NCBI GenBank assembly: GCA_964369225.1 | Contig: CAYJER010000008.1 | Location: forward strand, 5,495 to 69,494 | Length of the DNA stretch: 64,000 nt | From: SIG603 sp964369225 | GTDB taxonomy: Bacteria; Bacillota; Clostridia; Oscillospirales; Acutalibacteraceae | Direction of reading: 5' to 3' | Shown here: piece after piece, positions 33,362 to 41,801 of the stretch | How positions within the stretch are numbered: position 1 is the stretch's first letter | Layout of the letters: each line of letters starts with the position of its first letter | Translations under genes and position numbers: made by a program | The notes under the pieces: model-generated | Database searches by the model: none | Told to the model about the DNA's origin: nothing | The model's input: only the letters and a program-made list of their open reading frames with translations

Positions 33362-35050
33362 TCACATTGATTCAGGAGCTGAAATTTTAAGCATGTCTAA
33401 AACATTTTTTATAACGGTAGCAGTTGCCACGCATAAAGAAATTCTAGCCTGCATTAACTTCTCTTCTTCGCCCGCAACACGGCAAGCATTGTAGAATTTA
33501 TGGAACAAAGTAGCCAATTGATGTACATATTTTGTGATACTTGACGGATCGTAAGCCTTTGCAGCCGATACAATTTCATCTGTGTAAATTGAGATATGTT
33601 GAACCAAAGCTTTTTCTTCTTGTTCTACAAGCAATGTAAGTTCTTCTCTTGTCACTTCTCTTTGAGTTATCCCCTGAGTTTTCAACGATTTGAAGATTGA
33701 ACATATCCTAGCGTGTGCGTATTGAACATAATATACAGGATTTTGTGAATCTTCACTAATTGCTAAGCCTAGGTCAAAGTCGCAATGTGTGTTAGGTTCT
33801 CTTAAATTGAAGAAAAATCTTGCTGAATCTATTGGAACTTCCTCTAATAATGTTGAAAGTGTAATAGCCTTTCCGCTTCTCTTAGAAAGTTTTATAGTCT
33901 CGCCCTCACGGACAAGTCTTACCATTTGCATAATTACAGCATCTAATTTATTGTCGTCAATGCCAAGTGCCTTTAGGCAAGCTTTCATTCTGGCAACATA
34001 TCCGTGGTGATCTGCACCTAAAACGTTTACAGCCTTGTCATAGCCACGAGTCACTAGTTTGTCATAGTGGTATGCAATGTCTGGCACAATATAAGTTGGA
34101 ATTTGGTTAGCTCTTACTAAAACTATGTCTTTATCAAGTCCAAATTCTGTAGCCTTAAACCATAAAGCTCCCTCATTCTCAAAAGTAAGACCTGTTTCTT
34201 TCATCAGTTCGATAATTTTTGTAACAGAGCCGTCGTTATGCAGTGTGCTTTCTTTAAACCATCTGTCATACTCAATTCTGTATGATAATAGGTCTCTTCT
34301 TAGACCCTCTATGTTTAGCGGTAGCGCATAATCTACAAGCGCATCTCTTCTAGTTTGACTGTCACAGCCAACAAATTTATCGCCGTTTATATCTGCAAAA
34401 TTCTTTGAATGATTAATTATGTCTTCGCCGTGGTAGGCATCCTCTGGCATTTGTACAGTTTCATCAAAAATTTGTAGGTAACGAGTCTCAAGTGAAGTAG
34501 CAAATTTTTCAATTTGGTTTCCTGCATCGTTTACATAAAATTCTCTTGCTGTCTCAAAACCAGCTGTCTCTAAAACAGAGGCTAGGCAATCGCCTATAGC
34601 TCCGCCTCTTGCGTTTCCTATGTGCATAGGGCCTGTAGGATTTGCTGAAACAAATTCAACTAAAACTTTTTTACCGTTTCCATAGTCACTTTTTCCGTAG
34701 TCTTTACCCTTTGCAATTACATCTAAAATAATATCGGCATTAAGATAATCATTTAAAAAGAAGTTAATAAATCCAGGGCCTGCCTTTTCTGCCTTGTTAA
34801 AATATGTTGCGCTCAAGTCTATTTTCTCGATAATTGCGTCGGCAATTTTAGTTGGGGCAGTTCTAAAAGCCTTTGCTCCCATTAAAGCCACGTTTGTAGC
34901 TCTGTCACCGTGCTTTCTGTCGGCTGGAATTTCTATGCTAAAATTTGGAATTTCTGCCTCTATTAAAACTCCATCGTTCATGGCTGTTTTGATAGCCTTT
35001 TTAATTGCATCACTTAATTGTTTGTTTACTTCTTCTATTAAATATGACAT
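33362..35050 (-). CDS. argS: Arginyl-tRNA synthetase
   Basis: Class I aminoacyl-tRNA synthetase, 562 residues, charging tRNA-Arg in the cytoplasm. The HIGH-type motif is HIGNARGG (about 137-144) and the KMSKS-type motif is KLSKRSGK (about 360). The N-terminal tRNA-recognition (Add1) domain is at 1-100 and the DALR-type C-terminal anticodon domain at about 440-562. It directly follows the DUF1934 gene: the ATG begins right after the TAA, with AAAGGA inside the previous gene. Last gene of a four-gene operon. Confidence 0.97.
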   Translation of the reverse strand: MSYLIEEVNKQLSDAIKKAIKTAMNDGVLIEAEIPNFSIEIPADRKHGDRATNVALMGAKAFRTAPTKIADAIIEKIDLSATYFNKAEKAGPGFINFFLNDYLNADIILDVIAKGKDYGKSDYGNGKKVLVEFVSANPTGPMHIGNARGGAIGDCLASVLETAGFETAREFYVNDAGNQIEKFATSLETRYLQIFDETVQMPEDAYHGEDIINHSKNFADINGDKFVGCDSQTRRDALVDYALPLNIEGLRRDLLSYRIEYDRWFKESTLHNDGSVTKIIELMKETGLTFENEGALWFKATEFGLDKDIVLVRANQIPTYIVPDIAYHYDKLVTRGYDKAVNVLGADHHGYVARMKACLKALGIDDNKLDAVIMQMVRLVREGETIKLSKRSGKAITLSTLLEEVPIDSARFFFNLREPNTHCDFDLGLAISEDSQNPVYYVQYAHARICSIFKSLKTQGITQREVTREELTLLVEQEEKALVQHISIYTDEIVSAAKAYDPSSITKYVHQLATLFHKFYNACRVAGEEEKLMQARISLCVATATVIKNVLDMLKISAPESM

Positions 35051-35482
35051 TTATTTTAGTCCTTTCTTTACTGATTGCACTTGCACGAACAATTCATTAC
35101 GACTTGAGTTAACTGAATTTATATCCAATGTGTATGAAAGACGAATAGTTCCTCCATCGTCATCAAGTTTAGAGTCTATCTCGTTTGTGAAAACACCCAT
35201 GTTAAGACTTCCAAAACCTAAATCATATATACAGCCGTGCCTCTTGCCTTTTTCTAAAATTAACTTTGTGCTAGTTCCTGGGTTTGTAAGCACAACACTG
35301 TTATCATCTATTCTTAGCATAGATGATTTCGGTTTAGGCTCGCCACTCTCATAGTCTCTATACATTATATATCTTACTCCGTCTTTTATGGTGTATGAGC
35401 CTAGAGTATTTATATTTACCTCTGTGTTGTCGTCTTCGTAAAACTGTTTTCCTATAATGGAAATAATATGATCTTCTTTCAT
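35051..35482 (-). CDS. DUF1934/YwiB-family beta-barrel protein
   Basis: A 143-residue protein of the family often found immediately upstream of argS in Firmicutes (B. subtilis YwiB). It shows alternating beta strands (IGKQFYEDDNTEVNINTLG, SSMLRIDDNSVVLTN, GGTIRLSYTLDIN) consistent with a lipocalin-like barrel. Biochemical function unknown. Its ribosome-binding site AGGAG overlaps the murI stop codon region, so translation is likely coupled to MurI. Family assignment rests on length, strand pattern and the argS neighbour. Confidence 0.8.
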   Translation of the reverse strand: MKEDHIISIIGKQFYEDDNTEVNINTLGSYTIKDGVRYIMYRDYESGEPKPKSSMLRIDDNSVVLTNPGTSTKLILEKGKRHGCIYDLGFGSLNMGVFTNEIDSKLDDDGGTIRLSYTLDINSVNSSRNELFVQVQSVKKGLK

Positions 35483-35491
35483 CGTGTTCTC

Positions 35492-36301
35492 CTAGTATTC
35501 TTCAATGTCTATCTTTGTTATGTTTCCGCTTATCGGAGCACCTAAACAAATGGTAGCGGTTTTTTCAAAGCCCTCAACGCTGTCACTAACAAAAAACTCT
35601 GCTTCATTGTTATTTTGTTGCGATAGCATGTTAAACTTTTCTAATATGGTCTTACACCTGTGTGCAATTTCTTTTCCGCTATTTATAAGCTTTACCTCAT
35701 CCCCAACAATGTCACCAATTATCTCTTTTAAAATTGGGTAATGTGTACAGCCTAGAATTATGGTATCTACCCCATTTTCTCTAAGAGTGGCTAAATATTC
35801 TTCCACAACTAATCTAGTTACCTTGTTCTCTCTATCTATAAAACCATTCTCTACTAATGGAACTAACAACGGGCAAGATTTAGCAAACACCTCTACGCTG
35901 TTATCCATAAACTTTAACTTTCTCTCGAAAGAGCCACTTGAAATTGTTGCCGATGTCGCAATTACACCTATTTTTTTATTTCTTGTTACCTCTAACGCCT
36001 TGTCACAGCAAGGCTCTATTATATTTGTGTGAGGAACAGGTATTTCATCTAGTACCGCACTGGCATTAGAACTTACTGTTCCGCAGGCAGCAACTATCAT
36101 TTTTACATCTTGTTTTAGAAGAAAATTTATGTCTTGTCTTGCGTATTTCGCTATAGTTTCGGCACTTCTCGTTCCATAAGGAACTCTGCCTGTGTCTCCA
36201 AAATATAGAATTTTCTCGTTTGGCAGTACTTTTTTAATCTCTCTGACGGCTGTTAGACCGCCAAGCCCCGAGTCAAATACGCCAATAGCTCTATTGTCCA
36301 T
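35492..36301 (-). CDS. murI: Glutamate racemase
   Basis: Cofactor-independent racemase supplying D-glutamate for peptidoglycan, about 269 residues. The N-terminal signature GVFDSGLGGLTAV is complete and both catalytic cysteines are present, one in AACGTVSSNA (about 70) and one in LGCTHYPIL (about 180). The start is taken at the ATG after AGAGGTGAAA (MDNRAIG); a GTG two codons upstream is less likely because it overlaps the ribosome-binding site. It follows ddl closely, so D-Ala-D-Ala and D-Glu synthesis are transcribed together. Confidence 0.95.
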   Translation of the reverse strand: MDNRAIGVFDSGLGGLTAVREIKKVLPNEKILYFGDTGRVPYGTRSAETIAKYARQDINFLLKQDVKMIVAACGTVSSNASAVLDEIPVPHTNIIEPCCDKALEVTRNKKIGVIATSATISSGSFERKLKFMDNSVEVFAKSCPLLVPLVENGFIDRENKVTRLVVEEYLATLRENGVDTIILGCTHYPILKEIIGDIVGDEVKLINSGKEIAHRCKTILEKFNMLSQQNNNEAEFFVSDSVEGFEKTATICLGAPISGNITKIDIEEY

Positions 36302-36310
36302 TTTCACCTC

Positions 36311-37366
36311 TTAGCCATATCTATTAAAGGCAGTGTCAATAATTTTCGAGATTAAGTCAGTAGCAGTTAAACCAGTATGTTGCCATAGCTTAGGATACAT
36401 GCTTATTCCTGTAAACCCTGGTAGGGTGTTAATCTCGTTAAGTACAAAGCTACCATCATCTTTTAAGAAGAAATCAACTCTTGAAAGTCCGCTACATCCT
36501 AAGAATTTATATGCTCTTATTGCTGTTTCTCTTAATTTATCTGACTGCTCTATGTCTTGTGGTATCAATGTTTGTGAGACACCGTTCTTATATTTATCGT
36601 CATAGTCATAGAACTGCGCACCAGTTACAATCTCGCCAACTGGTGAGGCTATAGCGTCTCTTCCACCTAGCACAGCTACTTCAACTTCTCTGCCTATTAT
36701 TGCCTCTTCGACTAAAATTTTCACATCTTCTTTCGCCGCCTTTAAGATAGCAGTCTCAAGCTCATCCTCTGAATTAACTTTGCTAACACCTATTGACGAG
36801 CCAGCACTAGACGGCTTAACGAACACAGGATAGCTAAACTTTTTTGAAACTCTCTCTTTAACCGCCTGAGGATTAGCCTTAAAAGTATCCTCATAGAACC
36901 AAATATATTTTGCCTGAGCCACACCGGCAGCGTTTAAAAGCGCATGAGTATAAACCTTATCCATGCAAACCGCCGAACTAGTAGTGTCGCAACCAACAAA
37001 AGGAATTGAACTTAAAGACAGCAAGCCTTGAATAGTGCCGTCTTCACCATTTTTTCCATGAAGAACAGGAAAAACAACATCCAACGGAATAAACTGTGTC
37101 TTGTCAGGATAAAATGCGACCATGCCTTTCATTGCAGTGTCAGGACCTATAAAAGCAGACACATTATTAGGATGATTTATCCAATTTCCATTCTTTATAC
37201 TCTCGGTGTCACCAGTGTATAAAATCCATTCTCCGTTCTTGCTTATTCCTAAACAAATTACATTATATTTACTTCTATCTATATTTTCAATAACAAAACT
37301 TGCAGAAAGCAAGGAAATTTCATATTCAGATGATTTTCCACCAAATATTACAGCTATATTTTTCAT
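36311..37366 (-). CDS. ddl: D-alanine--D-alanine ligase
   Basis: ATP-grasp ligase, 351 residues, joining two D-alanines for the peptidoglycan stem peptide. Seen: N-terminal VIFGGKSSEYEISLLSA, the ATP-grasp GSSIGVSKV loop, and FVLNEINTLPGFTGIS with the metal ligands Glu and Asn. The EYEISLLSA start and the LDVVFPVLHGKNGEDGT stretch also resemble VanG-type D-Ala-D-Ser ligases, so altered acceptor specificity cannot be ruled out; no other van genes are visible nearby. First gene of ddl-murI-DUF1934-argS. Just upstream stand two copies of a 70-bp repeat, and no ribosome-binding site lies at normal distance. Confidence 0.9.
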   Translation of the reverse strand: MKNIAVIFGGKSSEYEISLLSASFVIENIDRSKYNVICLGISKNGEWILYTGDTESIKNGNWINHPNNVSAFIGPDTAMKGMVAFYPDKTQFIPLDVVFPVLHGKNGEDGTIQGLLSLSSIPFVGCDTTSSAVCMDKVYTHALLNAAGVAQAKYIWFYEDTFKANPQAVKERVSKKFSYPVFVKPSSAGSSIGVSKVNSEDELETAILKAAKEDVKILVEEAIIGREVEVAVLGGRDAIASPVGEIVTGAQFYDYDDKYKNGVSQTLIPQDIEQSDKLRETAIRAYKFLGCSGLSRVDFFLKDDGSFVLNEINTLPGFTGISMYPKLWQHTGLTATDLISKIIDTAFNRYG

Positions 37367-37371
37367 AATAT

Positions 37372-37441
37372 GACCATGTCATTTTTGCCGCCCAAACAAC
37401 GGTAAAAATTTAGGGTTTCTTCCCCGTGACTATCCTTTCTT
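37372..37441 (-). repeat. 70-bp leader repeat, copy a (abuts ddl start)
   Basis: On the minus strand begins AGAAAGGATAGTCACGGGG and ends AATGACATGGTCA, five bases before the ddl ATG. Small internal dyads: GGG/CCC, CCG/CGG and TGAC/GTCA. It separates a Shine-Dalgarno-like AGAAAGGA from the start codon by about 70 nt. Confidence 0.8.
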
Positions 37442-37460
37442 AAATAATTTTCAAACTTAA

Positions 37461-37530
37461 GACCATGTCATTTTTGCCGTCCAAACAACAACAAAAACTT
37501 AGGGTTTGTTCCCCGTGACTATCCTTTCTT
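37461..37530 (-). repeat. 70-bp leader repeat, copy b
   Basis: Second copy, about 90 bp upstream of copy a in tandem orientation, ending AATGACATGGTC. It differs at a few positions from copy a, mostly in the central stem. Confidence 0.8.
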
Positions 37531-37563
37531 AAAATCTTAAGCTCTAAATTTATATTACATTAA

Positions 37564-37592
37564 AGTATATCATAAAAAAATATCATTTACAA
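37564..37592 (-). promoter_or_regulatory. Promoter of the ddl operon
   Basis: Minus-strand -35 TTGTAA (37587-37592), 17-bp spacer, -10 TATACT (37564-37569), upstream of both leader repeats, so the repeats are transcribed. Confidence 0.6.
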
Positions 37593-37616
37593 GCATATTT
37601 TGTTAAAAGAAAAAGT

Positions 37617-37660
37617 AAATATGTAGACTTGCCAATTGCAATTGACACTTCTACATATTT
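37617..37660 (-). terminator. Terminator of the ogt-methyltransferase-ABM operon
   Basis: Outer 11-bp stem AAATATGTAGA with its complement and an inner TGTCAATTG/CAATTGGCA stem, followed by ACTTTTTCTTTT on the minus strand. Confidence 0.85.
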
Positions 37661-37674
37661 TAAAGTTGTATAAT

Positions 37675-38040
37675 TTATTTATTGTCATTTTGCTCAAAAT
37701 ACTCATTTGAATCATTCGGAGCTTCAACTCTTTCATTATAGGAGTATTCTCTAATAACTTTTGTAACCGAGATTTTATAACTTTCAAATAGTTTGGTTTT
37801 TCCCTCTAGTTGGCTCATTCTATGCTCTGTCAAGTTTCGCCATTTATGTAGCGCTTCCTCATTTTCCCATACATTCATAGACAAAATTTTTCGCTTGTCC
37901 ACTAAACTCTGAAACCTTTCAGCAGAAACAAATCCATCAACTCCACTTAGCATAGGCTTTAGCATTGACGCTAGTTCTAAATATCTTGCTTTGCCTTCAT
38001 CTGTTGGTGTTACCTCAAAAATTACGATATATTTACTCAT
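37675..38040 (-). CDS. ABM-domain monooxygenase-like protein
   Basis: A 121-residue protein of the antibiotic-biosynthesis-monooxygenase (dimeric alpha/beta barrel) fold: YIVIFEVTPTDEGKARYLELAS at the N-terminus, then GFVSAERFQSLVDKRKILSMNVWENEEALHKW in the middle. Such domains include cofactor-less monooxygenases and heme-degrading or unassigned stress enzymes; the substrate here is unknown. The start (MSKYIVIFEV) follows AAGGAGATCATA and overlaps the methyltransferase stop by eight bases, so the two proteins are probably translationally coupled. A tail of charged and Asn/Glu-rich residues follows the domain. Confidence 0.78.
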   Translation of the reverse strand: MSKYIVIFEVTPTDEGKARYLELASMLKPMLSGVDGFVSAERFQSLVDKRKILSMNVWENEEALHKWRNLTEHRMSQLEGKTKLFESYKISVTKVIREYSYNERVEAPNDSNEYFEQNDNK

Positions 38041-38818
38041 TATGATCTCCTTTTTGGAAAACACACAGCATCCATCTGTGATTAAAATAAATTTCTCCAG
38101 CTTTTATATACGGTTCAAATCCTGTTTTTTCTCCACCATTTACATCTGCTTTCATAGCTTGTGTAATCTCTGCCCTCACAAGTTTTGGAGTCTTTGTTAA
38201 TTCTAGCCATGAATCTAATTTCACAGGTACAAATATAGTTTCACAAAAATCTAGCACAAAATTTTGTTCTTTGCCTAAAACTATAAAGTCTTCCCTTGAC
38301 AAACACCTTGTATGCGATGGGTCACGCAGCGTTTCAAAATGGTCGCTAATGTCACGCAAATGCTCTTCTCTAGCTTCCATATCTATAATTACAATTTTTC
38401 CATTAACCTTTACTACCTTAGCCATTTGTGCAAAAACATCACTAGGTTTAATAAAATGATGAAAAGCAAGCCTAGACATTACTAATTCAAAAGAGTTCTC
38501 TAAAAAAGGTAGCTCTTCTGCTACTCCTGTAACAAAAGACATATTATATATTTTTTGTTTTTCTGCTTCACTTTTTCCAACTTGAAGCATTGCAGATGTA
38601 ATATCAAACTCTGTGATATGCCTAACAAACGTTGCAACACTTCTACCAAAACCACACGTTCCAGCGGCTACTTCAAGCACGTTTTCAGTTCCTGTAAGTC
38701 TCATGTTTTTTATAGCAAAGTCTGTTACATCTTGTTTGGAAAAATCTTTTTGATATTCGTTAAAATTTTCAGCTTGTTTAGCAAATTCAATTTTAATTTT
38801 TTCTATATGTTCATTCAC
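38033..38818 (-). CDS. Class I SAM-dependent methyltransferase
   Basis: A 261-residue Methyltransf_11/UbiE-like enzyme. Motif I VLEVAAGTCGFGRS (about 47-60) binds S-adenosylmethionine, followed by a Rossmann-like core (DITSAMLQVG, ELPFLENSFELVMSRLAFHH). Small-molecule substrate not predictable. It overlaps ogt by four bases (ATGA) upstream and the ABM gene by eight bases downstream. The operon ogt-methyltransferase-ABM pairs an alkylation-damage repair protein with two putative small-molecule modifying enzymes, which hints at handling a methylating or reactive compound. Confidence 0.85.
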   Translation of the reverse strand: MNEHIEKIKIEFAKQAENFNEYQKDFSKQDVTDFAIKNMRLTGTENVLEVAAGTCGFGRSVATFVRHITEFDITSAMLQVGKSEAEKQKIYNMSFVTGVAEELPFLENSFELVMSRLAFHHFIKPSDVFAQMAKVVKVNGKIVIIDMEAREEHLRDISDHFETLRDPSHTRCLSREDFIVLGKEQNFVLDFCETIFVPVKLDSWLELTKTPKLVRAEITQAMKADVNGGEKTGFEPYIKAGEIYFNHRWMLCVFQKGDHNE

Positions 38819-39279
38819 TTATTTTCACTCTCCATATTAAGTAAAAACTCTTTCATTGTTAGCCCACCTGCATAGCCAACTAGCTTTCCAGATGCGCCTA
38901 TAACTCTGTGACAAGGCACAATAACAGTTATTGGATTTTTATTATTAGCCATACCAATAGCACGGCTTGCCTTTGGGTTTCCTACAGCTATTGCTATATC
39001 CTTATAACTTCTTGTCTCTCCATAAGGAATACACATAAGTGCAGACCAAACTTTATTTTGAAATTCCGTACCAATTAATTTATATGGAACATCAAACTTC
39101 TTTCTTTTTCCGTCAAAATATTCTAATAGTTCTTCATAAGCCTTGTCAGTAAGCTGTGTTTTCACACCAAAATCAGTTACATTTTCAACATGTAACTTCT
39201 TAAAATATGTAATGTAATCATTTTCATATTTCATTATAAAGTAACCCATTTTAGTTTCATATATTGCAAAATCTTTCAT
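38815..39279 (-). CDS. ogt: Methylated-DNA--protein-cysteine methyltransferase
   Basis: Suicide DNA-repair protein, about 154 residues after choosing MKDFAIYE as start, that removes O6-methyl groups from guanine. The active site PCHRVIGASGKLVGYAGG is complete. The start is set at 39279 because ten residues upstream (beginning with a TTG) are encoded by the 70-bp leader repeat rather than by conserved protein. No normal ribosome-binding site precedes this ATG; the nearest AGAAAGGA is about 70 bp upstream. First gene of its operon. Confidence 0.9.
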   Translation of the reverse strand: MKDFAIYETKMGYFIMKYENDYITYFKKLHVENVTDFGVKTQLTDKAYEELLEYFDGKRKKFDVPYKLIGTEFQNKVWSALMCIPYGETRSYKDIAIAVGNPKASRAIGMANNKNPITVIVPCHRVIGASGKLVGYAGGLTMKEFLLNMESENK

Positions 39280-39285
39280 AATTAT

Positions 39286-39354
39286 GACCATGTCATTTTT
39301 GCCGCACAAACAACGGTAAAAACTTAGGGTTTATTCCCCGTGACTGTCCTTTCT
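39286..39354 (-). repeat. 70-bp leader repeat, copy c (abuts ogt start)
   Basis: Same layout as the copies before ddl: AGAAAGGACAGTCACGGGG, GGG/CCC and CCG/CGG dyads, then AATGACATGGTCA five or six bases before the ATG. A four-codon reading frame ATGACATGGTCATAA lies at its end. Confidence 0.8.
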
Positions 39355-39452
39355 CTTTTGTTTTTCAAACTTTCACCTTTTCTATAAATAAAATGCAGAT
39401 AAACCACTAACTATAACAGGAGGTGTTGCATTAACGGGATTTTCGTTATTTC

Positions 39453-39479
39453 GGTTGAGTCAAGACTCAACCCTACAAA
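39453..39479. repeat. Degenerate half of a palindromic element
   Basis: Perfect 9-bp hairpin GGTTGAGTC/GACTCAACC followed by CCTACAA; looks like one arm of the PAL family with yet another stem sequence. Confidence 0.55.
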
Positions 39480-39498
39480 TAAATTGTTCAAATTCACT

Positions 39499-39957
39499 TT
39501 ACTTTTCAACTTGTAATTTCTTAAGTAATGCAGTTACGCCCTCTACCACATCATTATAAGTATCATCAAAATTACCTGTATACCATGGGTCGGCTATGTC
39601 ACCAGGAGTCACCGAAAAATCTAATAGACGATAAACCTTATTTTTTGTGTCTTCACCAATAATATATTTTAGATTGCGAATGTTATAACTATCCATGCAA
39701 ATTAAGTAATCGTAATAGTTATAGTCTGCCTTTGTGACTTGCCTTGCTTTGCGTGGAGAAAACGCTATATTTTCTTTTTGCAATTTTGCCTTTGTGCCAC
39801 GGTGCGTGTCACTTCCAATTTCCTCACGGCTTGTTCCAGCAGAGGCAATTTCAAACTTATTTGCTAGATTTGCACTTGATACTAAATGTTTCATAACAAA
39901 TTCTGCCATAGTGCTACGGCAAATATTGCCATGGCATATCATTAAGATTTTTATCAT
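39499..39957 (-). CDS. Low-molecular-weight protein-tyrosine phosphatase
   Basis: A 152-residue LMW-PTP. The phosphate-binding loop with nucleophile Cys8 and Arg14 (CHGNICRS) opens the protein, and the general acid Asp lies in DPWYTGNFDDTY near residue 125. Dephosphorylates protein tyrosines, arginine-phosphate (YwlE-type) or exopolysaccharide kinases depending on subfamily; YwlE-like McsB counterparts are not in view. AGGAGTATTT precedes the ATG. Monocistronic as far as can be seen, with a repeat-rich region on either side. Confidence 0.9.
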   Translation of the reverse strand: MIKILMICHGNICRSTMAEFVMKHLVSSANLANKFEIASAGTSREEIGSDTHRGTKAKLQKENIAFSPRKARQVTKADYNYYDYLICMDSYNIRNLKYIIGEDTKNKVYRLLDFSVTPGDIADPWYTGNFDDTYNDVVEGVTALLKKLQVEK

Positions 39958-40091
39958 AAATACTCCTAATCTAGTTTTATATTAATCAATAACGTTCTTG
40001 TAAATAATCCTGTCAATTTATAGTATCATATATTCACTGTTTTGTCAAAACATACAAATTTGTTTTAAACCAAAAATACTAAAAAGCATTA

Positions 40092-40148
40092 TTTTTTAAG
40101 AAATATCTTTTTCAATAAACTAAGGGATAGCTTTTTACGCTATCCCTT
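40092..40148. repeat. Direct repeat and hairpin, copy 1
   Basis: A block of about 55 bp (TTTTTAAGAAATATC ... AAACTAAGGGATAGC) ends in the hairpin AAGGGATAGC/GCTATCCCTT (40122-40148). It recurs at 40530-40585, so the block flanks the palindromic element PAL-7 on both sides. Confidence 0.8.
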
Positions 40149-40300
40149 CAGACTATAGAAAAACCTAAATATTAAAAAACTGTTTCGTCCAAATTCACAA
40201 ACTTAAATGATGAAATGTAATGGCTACCCTTATACTTGGAAACTTAGTGAAAAGTTAATTTGAAAATCTTGTATGGATAAAGATAAAGTCGTTAAACTAT

Positions 40301-40505
40301 TGTAGGGGAGGGTCTCCGTGCAGACGTGTTGATTAGCAAATTTAGCCATGTAGGGGCGGATATTATCCGCCTAAAAATTTGGTGATTTTGCCTAAGTTTC
40401 ATAGGCGGATAATATCCGCCCCTACATGGCTTTGTGAAATTTAACGAATTAAATTTTAACTAAAAAACGTAATCAACACGTCTGGTCTCCGTGCCCTCCC
40501 CTACA
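40301..40505. repeat. Nested palindromic element PAL-7 (CGGATATTATCCGCC stem)
   Basis: Inner pair 40349-40426 has TGTAGGGG/CCCCTACA ends. It sits inside an outer pair: TGTAGGGGAGGGTCTCCGTG at 40301 and GACCAGACGTGTTGATT-type tail with CCCTCCCCTACA ending at 40505. This is the clearest example of one element nested in another. Confidence 0.85.
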
Positions 40506-40529
40506 ATCAAAATCATTATTTGTGTAATA

Positions 40530-40585
40530 TTTTTTAAGAAATACCTTTTTAATAAACTAAGGGATAGCTTTTTACGCTATCCCTT
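40530..40585 (-). terminator. Direct repeat copy 2; terminator of the ABC gene
   Basis: Copy of the 40092-40148 block. Its hairpin (40559-40585) lies about 25 bp after the ABC gene stop and could terminate transcription on the minus strand, though the following T-run is weak. Confidence 0.65.
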
Positions 40586-40610
40586 TACGCTACCCCTTAA
40601 CTTTATTTTA

Positions 40611-41780
40611 CTATAGAACCCACTTCATGCTCTCGTTTTGAAGTCTTATCATATTTTCATAATCGGCAGATTTTTTTATGAGTTCACTGTGTGTTCCCTG
40701 TGCCGAAACTTTGCCTTCTTTTAACAGAACAATCTTGTTCGCACCAGCTATAGTCCTCATTCTATGGGCTATTACAATAACTGTTTTATCTTTTGTAAGT
40801 TTAGAGATCGCCTTTTGCACGGCACTTTCATTTTGAATGTCAAGCGACGAGTGTTGCATTACCCACATAATTTTCATTAGCATAAGTGACGCAACAGGTG
40901 TAAAAATTAAGTAAAAGAAAAAGCTTAGGAAAAAGTCTTGCATATTGCTTTCACCGTTTATCATAAAGATTGATGACAACACCAAAAATACCGGTGTGCT
41001 TGCAAGAAATACTTGAAACATTGTCATAGGCATTCTCATTCGGTACGCATATGAAGACACATATTTTTTGTATGAATTTATCACACCATGAAAACGCTCA
41101 AAAGAAAATACAGATTGATTAAAAGTCTTTACAACAGGCACGCCACGAACATATTCAGTAGCCTCGTTGTTCATATTTTCTAGTGCTGTTTGGTATTTTT
41201 TTATTCTTTCTGGCTGGTCTTTTCCCATGCCAGACATCATTGAAATTGCCGCAAAAACAAGAGGTGCAAGGCTTATTAACCCAAGTCTCCAATCGAACAC
41301 AAACAACACAATAAGTACCGCAATTGGAGTTGTGTATGCGCCTACTAAATCGGGTAGTTGATGTGCAAGGAACGTCTCGGTAGCTCCGGCGCTGTCGTTT
41401 ATAATTCTGCGAAGTTTACCACTTCCCATATTAGAAAAAAATCCGAGTGGAAGAGTCATTATGTGTTTAAGTGCTGTTTTTCGCATGTTTTTTGCAATTC
41501 TATAAGCTGCAATATGTGTACACATAAGCGCTATTAAGTACACAATCATAGCCCCAATTGCAGAAGCGACCGCAAGCCACGCATTTGTAATAATGCTGTC
41601 TGTGAGAGTGATATTAGGATAAACCTGAATTATTTCACTTACACCTAGATAAATAAAAATTATTGGGAGAAGTGTCATAATTGCACTAACACCTGATAAA
41701 ATCATGCCCAAATTTGTTAGATGTTTGTGACTTCCCGCAAAGCTATACAGCCTTTTTAATAGTGATTTTTGCTTTTTCAT
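40611..41780 (-). pseudogene. ABC exporter with internal deletion of the ATPase core
   Basis: A 389-residue open frame where about 580 is normal. Residues 1-310 are a complete six-helix ABC exporter membrane domain. It then runs directly into HSSLDIQNESAVQKAISKL, which matches the D-loop region (usually ASLDxxNE) near the end of an ABC ATPase, followed by the H-loop VIVIAHR and the C-terminal end. Walker A, Q-loop, signature LSGGQ and Walker B, about 190 residues, are gone without a frameshift. It cannot hydrolyse ATP, so it is an inactive remnant, a partner-dependent half, or an assembly collapse. AAAGGAG precedes the ATG, and a TetR-type operator lies in its leader. Confidence 0.8.
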
Positions 41781-41801
41781 AAATATCTCCTTTATATCTT
41801 T

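Noticed and set aside
34794..35354. 186-residue plus-strand frame inside argS/DUF1934
   Set aside because: Antisense shadow of two well-supported genes.
40611..41780. Frameshifted but otherwise complete ABC gene
   Set aside because: No ATPase fragments appear in other frames and the joint is in frame; the missing part is a deletion.
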